Assembly: GCA_031266495.1 (NCBI GenBank)
Contig: JAISAX010000660.1
Coordinates: 1-8,377, forward strand
Length of the DNA: 8,377 nucleotides
DNA from: Opitutaceae bacterium
GTDB taxonomy: Bacteria > Verrucomicrobiota > Verrucomicrobiae > Opitutales > Opitutaceae
Direction: 5' to 3'
Part shown: in pieces, positions 5,359 to 8,377 of the stretch
Position numbering within the stretch: the stretch's first letter is position 1
Layout of the letters: the number at the start of each line of letters is the position of its first letter
Notes under the pieces: generated by a model
Seen by the model: the letters and a program-made list of their open reading frames with translations, nothing else
The model's database searches: none
What the model was told of the DNA's origin: nothing
Made by a program: the position numbers and the translations under genes

Positions 5359-5964
5359 TCAGATGGTGTAATCCGGGAGGAGATTGGAGAGGAGGCCTTC
5401 GACGGGTGCGAGACGCCGGTCGGGCGGGACGGGACGGGAACGGGCGGCTTGCGGCACGGATTGGAGATGGCGCTGGCTGCCGGAGGGCGGTTGCCGGCTT
5501 TCGGAGAACGGGAGCGGGATGTCATCGCGGCGCATCTTGCGGGTGGTGACCTCTACGACGTCGGCGAGCGAGTAGCGGTCGAGGATGCCGGCGATGGCAT
5601 TGCGGACATCGAGCATGAGCATGCGGAGTCCACAGTGCGTCTCGTCCGGGCAACTACACTTTTCGTAGGCCGTGTGGCTCACGCAGCCGATGGGCGCGAG
5701 CGGGCCATCGATCAGCCGGACAACGCTGCCGACGGTGATTTCCGAAGACGGGCGCGAAAGGCGGTAACCGCCAAACTTGCCCCGCTGGCTGACGACAAAA
5801 CCCGAGGCCTTCAATTCCTGCATGATCTGCTCCAGAAATTTTATCGGGATGCGCTCCTTGTCGGCGAGTTCGGCCACCTGCACGAGGTCCCGTTCGACTT
5901 CGGCAGCGATGCCGAGATCGATCAGGGCGCGGAGCGCGTATTCACCTTTTTTGGAGAGCTTCAT
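5359..5964 (-). CDS. Rrf2-family transcriptional regulator with four-cysteine cluster
   Basis: This 201-residue DNA-binding regulator of the Rrf2 family, which includes IscR, NsrR and CymR, starts with the canonical MKLSKKGEYALRALIDL. The winged-helix part covers about 1-75, including the recognition-helix region IPIKFLEQIMQELKASGFV and the wing QRGKFGGYRLSRP. The loop at 94-111 carries Cys94, Cys103, Cys105 and Cys111 (CSCPDETHC), a spacing suited to an Fe-S cluster or thiol sensing, though cluster binding is not shown by sequence alone. A Pro/Arg/Ser-rich tail of about 50 residues (from about 150) exceeds the usual family length. It is followed by yezD and the sulfate uptake genes, so control by sulfur or cysteine status, as for CymR, is a reasonable inference. 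Half-sites upstream suggest autoregulation. Confidence 0.93.
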   Translation of the reverse strand: MKLSKKGEYALRALIDLGIAAEVERDLVQVAELADKERIPIKFLEQIMQELKASGFVVSQRGKFGGYRLSRPSSEITVGSVVRLIDGPLAPIGCVSHTAYEKCSCPDETHCGLRMLMLDVRNAIAGILDRYSLADVVEVTTRKMRRDDIPLPFSESRQPPSGSQRHLQSVPQAARSRPVPPDRRLAPVEGLLSNLLPDYTI

Positions 5965-6019
5965 CGTTGGTCAATGAAACCACAGTGCTCCGATGGGAAT
6001 TCGAGTGCAAGCAAAATTT

Positions 6020-6075
6020 AGTATCTTCAGCAAGATGCTTATGTTCTATTGCAAATCATACTACTGTAGCATCTT
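6020..6075 (-). promoter_or_regulatory. Candidate Rrf2 operator: three AGYATCTT half-sites upstream of rrf2
   Basis: In the AT-rich leader of rrf2, AGTATCTT (6020-6027) and AAGATGCT (6032-6039) form an inverted repeat with 8-bp arms (one G-T mismatch) around a CAGC centre. A third half-site, AGCATCTT (6068-6075), is a perfect inverted match to the middle one across 28 bp. The nearest copy lies 55 bp upstream of the rrf2 ATG, a suitable place for autoregulation. A weak promoter, TAGAAC-17 bp-GATACT on the minus strand, would overlap the palindrome but matches only three and four of six positions. CTAC-T-GTAG at 6061-6069 abuts the third site. Confidence 0.45.
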
Positions 6076-6138
6076 AAGCAGAACGAGGCTTTCTGAAAGA
6101 ACGGAAATCAATTCCCCGGGTGCGGAACTTTCTGCGCG

Positions 6139-6630
6139 TTATCCGAGCAATGCGTCCTTTTTCAGACCTTTCACATAGGCCATCGCCCAAGCATGGGCGA
6201 CGACCGGCAGGAGCAGAGCCCCGATCCGGATGTAATCGAGCGAACGGCTCCGGAAGAAGCCGACGGCGAGAACCCCGCAGGTCACCGCACAGAAGACGAG
6301 CAGGAGGAGTGTCCAGAAAACGGCTACGGCCTTGCGTAGCAGCAGGAAGAGGGCGAGCGGCCCGTAGAGCACGACGGCGGCGATGACCGGAATCCAGGTT
6401 TTCAACAATTCCATCTGGAGCGTGGCGGCGGCGAGCCCCTGCGTTTCCGCAGTGGTGTCGGCGAAGGTCAGCATCAGCGTGCGCCCGGCGGCGAAGAGAA
6501 GGGCCGCCACGACGGCGAAGGTACAGAGAATCGAGATGACCCAGACACCGTCCGGCTGGCCGGCGCTGAAGCAACGATGGGTGACGGGACAAACACCGTC
6601 GTGTACAGGTACAGGGGTGGACGGATTCAT
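6139..6630 (-). CDS. Small four-helix membrane protein, unknown function
   Basis: I do not recognise a named family for this 163-residue protein. It has a polar N-terminus of about 28 residues with Cys14 and Cys20 (CPVTHRC) and four hydrophobic segments near 29-49, 80-99, 101-126 and 133-152, with a basic C-terminus (KGLKKDALLG). An acidic, polar loop at 56-66 joins helices 1 and 2. Positive charges after helices 2 and 4 favour cytoplasmic ends there. The frame is open for 115 more codons upstream, but these are Arg/Pro-rich, overlap the preceding gene and do not look coding. The ATG at 6628-6630 therefore fits best, although a 12-C tract occupies its ribosome-binding position. A separate promoter is predicted 167 bp upstream, so it may be expressed independently of the sigma-factor unit. 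Confidence 0.7.
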   Translation of the reverse strand: MNPSTPVPVHDGVCPVTHRCFSAGQPDGVWVISILCTFAVVAALLFAAGRTLMLTFADTTAETQGLAAATLQMELLKTWIPVIAAVVLYGPLALFLLLRKAVAVFWTLLLLVFCAVTCGVLAVGFFRSRSLDYIRIGALLLPVVAHAWAMAYVKGLKKDALLG

Positions 6631-6633
6631 GAC

Positions 6634-6645
6634 GGGGGGGGGGGG
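6634..6645. repeat. Twelve-G tract adjoining the start of the membrane protein gene
   Basis: Twelve consecutive G on the plus strand give a 12-C tract in the mRNA, separated from the ATG by only GUC. It fills the region -4 to -15 where a Shine-Dalgarno would normally lie, so length changes by slippage would alter leader spacing. Confidence 0.8.
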
Positions 6646-6650
6646 CGGGA

Positions 6651-6680
6651 GTGTGCCCGCAGCATGCGGCCCCGGCACAC
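6651..6680 (-). promoter_or_regulatory. Leader hairpin upstream of the membrane protein gene
   Basis: GTGTGCC (6651-6657) and GGCACAC (6674-6680) are perfect 7-bp inverted arms, and inside them CCGCA-GCA-TGCGG (6657-6669) forms a second overlapping stem. As RNA this gives a stable stem-loop in the leader, about 20 to 50 nt upstream of the ATG and right behind the C-tract. No U-run follows it. A role in translation control or mRNA stability is inference. Confidence 0.45.
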
Positions 6681-6723
6681 GGGGGTCAATCGCTCCGCCC
6701 AGGAACAGGGTCTCGTCAGGACA

Positions 6724-6753
6724 ATTACAACCGTTGCTACTCCGGTGTATCAA
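6724..6753 (-). promoter_or_regulatory. Candidate sigma-70 promoter for the membrane protein gene
   Basis: On the minus strand TTGATA (6748-6753) and TGTAAT (6724-6729) are separated by 18 bp, each matching the consensus at five of six positions. The start site would be near 6717, giving a leader of roughly 87 nt that carries the hairpin and the C-tract. It lies in the 167-bp gap after the LTxxQ gene. Confidence 0.55.
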
Positions 6754-6797
6754 TTTGCGACTCCGGCCCGGCAACCGGAGCGGTGGCCGCAGCTCTG

Positions 6798-7340
6798 TCA
6801 GCGTCCGTCCGATTGCGGTCGCTCGCCGGAGCGGGTTTCCGTCGGTGGCGGGGGCGGCGGTTCCGCCTCCGCGCCCGGTACCCCGGGAGGGGGAGGAGGA
6901 GGCGGCGGCGGCACCGGATCGATTTCCGAACGTTCGCCGCGCCGCTTGCGCTCGTTGGCGCGCTCGGCTGCCCATTTCTGCATGCGCTCGCGCTGCGCCT
7001 GCTGGAGCGCGGCCAGTTTCTCCCTCTGCTGCTGCGTCAGTTCCCGCGAGACTTCCGCTTCCATTTTTTCGAAGACGGCGGACGTCTCCCGGAAACTGTC
7101 CCGGCGCAGCTTGCGCAGTTCCTCGCCGCGTTTTTCCAGGATCGGCTTGATCCGCGCCTGCTGGTCTTCGGTCAGTCCCAGCTTGTCAAACTGCCGCCGC
7201 TGCATCCGCACAAAATCCTCGGCGCCCGGCCGCTTCGGTGGCTGTGCGCGCGCATAACGGAACGTGATCATGCCGCCCGCCACGGCACCGGCCACGAAGA
7301 TCCCGATGCAGACCAGGGAGGCTTTGAACGTGCGGTTCAT
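6798..7340 (-). CDS. Membrane-anchored periplasmic LTxxQ (Spy/CpxP/CnrX-like) protein
   Basis: This 180-residue protein has an N-terminal membrane anchor (8-26, VCIGIFVAGAVAGGMITF) followed by a highly charged helical periplasmic part. Two LTxxQ motifs are visible, KLGLTEDQQ (53-61) and RELTQQQREKL (99-109), the signature of the Spy/CpxP/CnrX-type helical-hairpin proteins that act as periplasmic chaperones or stress and metal sensors. Helices span about 41-134. The tail is extended, with nine consecutive prolines at 144-152 and six at 161-166. There is no histidine anywhere and the only cysteine (11) lies in the anchor, so CnrX-style metal binding is unlikely. The upstream open frame to 7487 overlaps the preceding gene; the ATG at 7338-7340 gives the anchor directly. 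It follows the putative anti-sigma gene by 13 bp, which suggests an operon with a sensor or accessory role. Confidence 0.82.
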   Translation of the reverse strand: MNRTFKASLVCIGIFVAGAVAGGMITFRYARAQPPKRPGAEDFVRMQRRQFDKLGLTEDQQARIKPILEKRGEELRKLRRDSFRETSAVFEKMEAEVSRELTQQQREKLAALQQAQRERMQKWAAERANERKRRGERSEIDPVPPPPPPPPPGVPGAEAEPPPPPPTETRSGERPQSDGR

Positions 7341-7353
7341 GGTCAGAAAAACA

Positions 7354-7701
7354 TCAGGTGGTTTCGGCCATGGCGAGCACCTCGCCGACCGGATCGAGAT
7401 AGTCGCTGACGTGCTGCCCCTCTTCGGAGGCGCTCGCGCTCGGAGCCACGCTCCAGAGCACGCAGGCGGCCATCGCCAGCGAGGCAACGCCGATCGCCTT
7501 CCAGGCCATGCCGTCGAGCCAGCCGAGCAGGCCGTTGCCTGTGCCGGGGACGCGCAAGGCGAAAGCGCGCGCCACCACCCGGGTGGCCAGACCCGGCGGC
7601 AGGAAGAGATCCACGGGGGCGACCGGAGCGCGGCGAGCCACCTCCACCAGGCGTTGCCAGGGATCCGTGTGACGGTTGTCGCGTGTGGTGTTGTTTTTCA
7701 T
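7354..7701 (-). CDS. Small single-span membrane protein, putative anti-sigma factor
   Basis: This 115-residue protein has a cytoplasmic-type N-terminal part of about 65 residues (DPWQRLVEVARRAP, LPPGLATRVVARAFALR), one clear membrane segment at about 66-88 (AWKAIGVASLAMAACVLWSV) and a short acidic periplasmic tail. I see no zinc-binding HxxxCxxC motif of the ZAS anti-sigma type. The anti-sigma call rests on position and topology: its start overlaps the sigma-factor stop by four bases (ATGA), and a periplasmic LTxxQ protein follows. In topology it resembles CnrY, a short one-span anti-sigma factor. It could alternatively be an unrelated membrane protein of the operon. It is one of the few genes here with a good Shine-Dalgarno. 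Confidence 0.7.
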   Translation of the reverse strand: MKNNTTRDNRHTDPWQRLVEVARRAPVAPVDLFLPPGLATRVVARAFALRVPGTGNGLLGWLDGMAWKAIGVASLAMAACVLWSVAPSASASEEGQHVSDYLDPVGEVLAMAETT

Positions 7702-8294
7702 GCGCGCTCCTTTCGTTTGAGAGTTTCGAAGAGTTTTTGCAATTTCCGCCGCGCGCGGAAGGCGCGGACCTTGATCAGGGTGATGTTCCAGCCGGTGATT
7801 TCCCGGATTTCGATGAGAGTTTTTTGTTCGAGATCGAGCAGTTGCAGGACGAGGCGGTCGGTTTCGGAAAGCTGCCCGAGCAACTTGTGCACGAGTTCGT
7901 GCGCGGCAAGCGCATCGGGAGCGTTGCGGTCGGTGTCGCTCGTGAGGACAGCGTCGAGGACGGTGGCTTCGTTTTCCGAAAGATCGGCCCAGCGCAACTC
8001 CGGGCGGCGCTGCTGGGCGCGCAGATGGTCGATGCAGGTGGTCACGGCAATTCGTGACACCCAGTGGGTGAAGGGGACGTTGCCCTGATACTGTTCGAGG
8101 CGGGTAAACATTTTCAGGTAAACCTCCTGTGCGAGGTCCTCCTCGGCCATCCGGCGGGGACGGCGGGCGCGGACGATGCGCATGACCATCGGGGAGAGCG
8201 CCGCCACCAGTTCCCGTGCCGCGGACTGGTCGCCCATGCGGACACGATCAAGGCATTGATCAATGTCGATGGGTTGCTCGTCGTCGTCGGACAT
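7698..8294 (-). CDS. ECF-type RNA polymerase sigma factor (sigma-70 family)
   Basis: This 198-residue sigma factor has only regions 2 and 4, as in the extracytoplasmic-function group. Region 2 runs from about 24 to 95, with the core-binding DLAQEVYLKMF (53-63) and the -10-recognising FTHWVSRIAVTTCIDHLR (75-92). Region 4 runs from about 142 to 188 (LSETDRLVLQLLDLEQ, helix-turn-helix ITGWNITLIKVRAFRARRKL). The linker between them is acidic. The frame is open 23 codons further, to 8363, but the ATG at 8292-8294 yields the usual acidic start MSDDDEQ and leaves room for a promoter. It heads the operon with a putative anti-sigma factor and an LTxxQ envelope protein, so it probably answers an envelope signal. 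The inducing signal is unknown. Confidence 0.93.
   Translation of the reverse strand: MSDDDEQPIDIDQCLDRVRMGDQSAARELVAALSPMVMRIVRARRPRRMAEEDLAQEVYLKMFTRLEQYQGNVPFTHWVSRIAVTTCIDHLRAQQRRPELRWADLSENEATVLDAVLTSDTDRNAPDALAAHELVHKLLGQLSETDRLVLQLLDLEQKTLIEIREITGWNITLIKVRAFRARRKLQKLFETLKRKERA
7707..7713 (-). promoter_or_regulatory. Shine-Dalgarno AAAGGAG for the putative anti-sigma gene
   Basis: AAAGGAG lies five bases before the ATG at 7699-7701, inside the 3' end of the sigma-factor gene. It is the only strong Shine-Dalgarno I find before any gene of the window, and together with the ATGA overlap it should keep the anti-sigma and sigma proteins in proportion. Confidence 0.75.
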
Positions 8295-8309
8295 AGGGAA
8301 AATGGAGAG

Positions 8310-8349
8310 CCTGCATGCACAGGTCCCGAGACGCCAGCCCGCATGCAGG
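8310..8349. repeat. 9-bp perfect inverted repeat upstream of the sigma gene
   Basis: CCTGCATGC (8310-8318) and GCATGCAGG (8341-8349) are perfect inverted arms separated by 22 bp. They flank the candidate -10 and could be operator half-sites two helical turns apart; as leader RNA only the left arm would be transcribed if the predicted start site is right. The core GCATGC recurs in the leader hairpin of the membrane protein gene at 6662-6667. Confidence 0.5.
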
Positions 8350-8354
8350 GTTAC
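8328..8354 (-). promoter_or_regulatory. Candidate ECF-type autoregulatory promoter
   Basis: The minus strand reads GTAACC (8349-8354), a 15-bp spacer, then CGTCTC (8328-8333). This resembles the AAC-type -35 and CGTC-type -10 elements of many ECF promoters and would start transcription near 8321, about 27 nt before the sigma ATG. The similarity is limited and the exact consensus of this sigma factor is unknown. Confidence 0.3.
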
Positions 8355-8377
8355 GTGACACAAACCGCGCGCGTCCT

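Noticed and set aside
6089..6099. CTTTC-T-GAAAG as a terminator hairpin after the membrane protein gene
   Set aside because: A one-base loop cannot form this stem and no U-run follows; at most a small DNA palindrome.
7264..8088. Plus-strand 274-codon open frame opposite the sigma and anti-sigma genes
   Set aside because: It lies antisense to a clear ECF sigma factor with conserved regions 2 and 4.
8295..8363. Twenty-three-codon N-terminal extension of the sigma factor
   Set aside because: The extra residues are Cys/His-rich and not sigma-like, and they overlap the candidate promoter and inverted repeat; the start MSDDDEQ is typical.

Overview
The window is GC-rich and bacterial, and every supportable gene lies on the minus strand. 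The gene types suggest a Gram-negative bacterium of the Verrucomicrobiota, most likely Opitutaceae-like. The evidence is an OprO/P-type porin, a Cys-rich Rrf2 regulator, a mostly Shine-Dalgarno-poor gene set, and an intergenic array of short palindromic repeats whose chance translations read like HGQDARAT or TGKMPVP, a repeat type I associate with that group. The taxonomic call is inference.

Reading in the direction of transcription (right to left), the first block (about 8377 to 6139) looks like an envelope signalling unit. It holds an ECF-type sigma factor, an overlapping small single-span membrane protein in the position of an anti-sigma factor, a membrane-anchored periplasmic helical protein with two LTxxQ motifs (Spy/CpxP/CnrX-like), and, behind its own predicted promoter, a small four-helix membrane protein. 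The layout recalls CnrYXH-type sigma/anti-sigma/periplasmic-sensor modules, but the presumed sensor has no histidine.

The second block (about 6080 to 73) is a sulfate uptake locus. It runs: Rrf2-family regulator with a four-cysteine cluster, YezD-like DUF2292 small protein, OprO/P-like porin, periplasmic sulfate-binding protein Sbp, an M14-type zinc amidohydrolase/carboxypeptidase (aspartoacylase/succinylglutamate desuccinylase-like), and the permease CysT. CysT starts on the stop codon of the hydrolase. CysW and CysA would be expected beyond base 1. Together these would carry sulfate across the outer membrane (porin), capture it (Sbp) and import it (CysTWA), with Rrf2 as a plausible sulfur- or cysteine-status regulator. 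The hydrolase is the unexpected member.

Non-coding structure is prominent. A 543-bp array of palindromic repeats separates sbp from the hydrolase-cysT pair, and four homopolymer G tracts of 10 to 13 bases sit in four different intergenic gaps, all with G on the plus strand. There is also a 42-nt pure purine tract, and a set of AGYATCTT half-sites upstream of rrf2 with a related site in the predicted porin promoter. No tRNA, rRNA, CRISPR array or transposase was seen, and no plus-strand gene is convincing.
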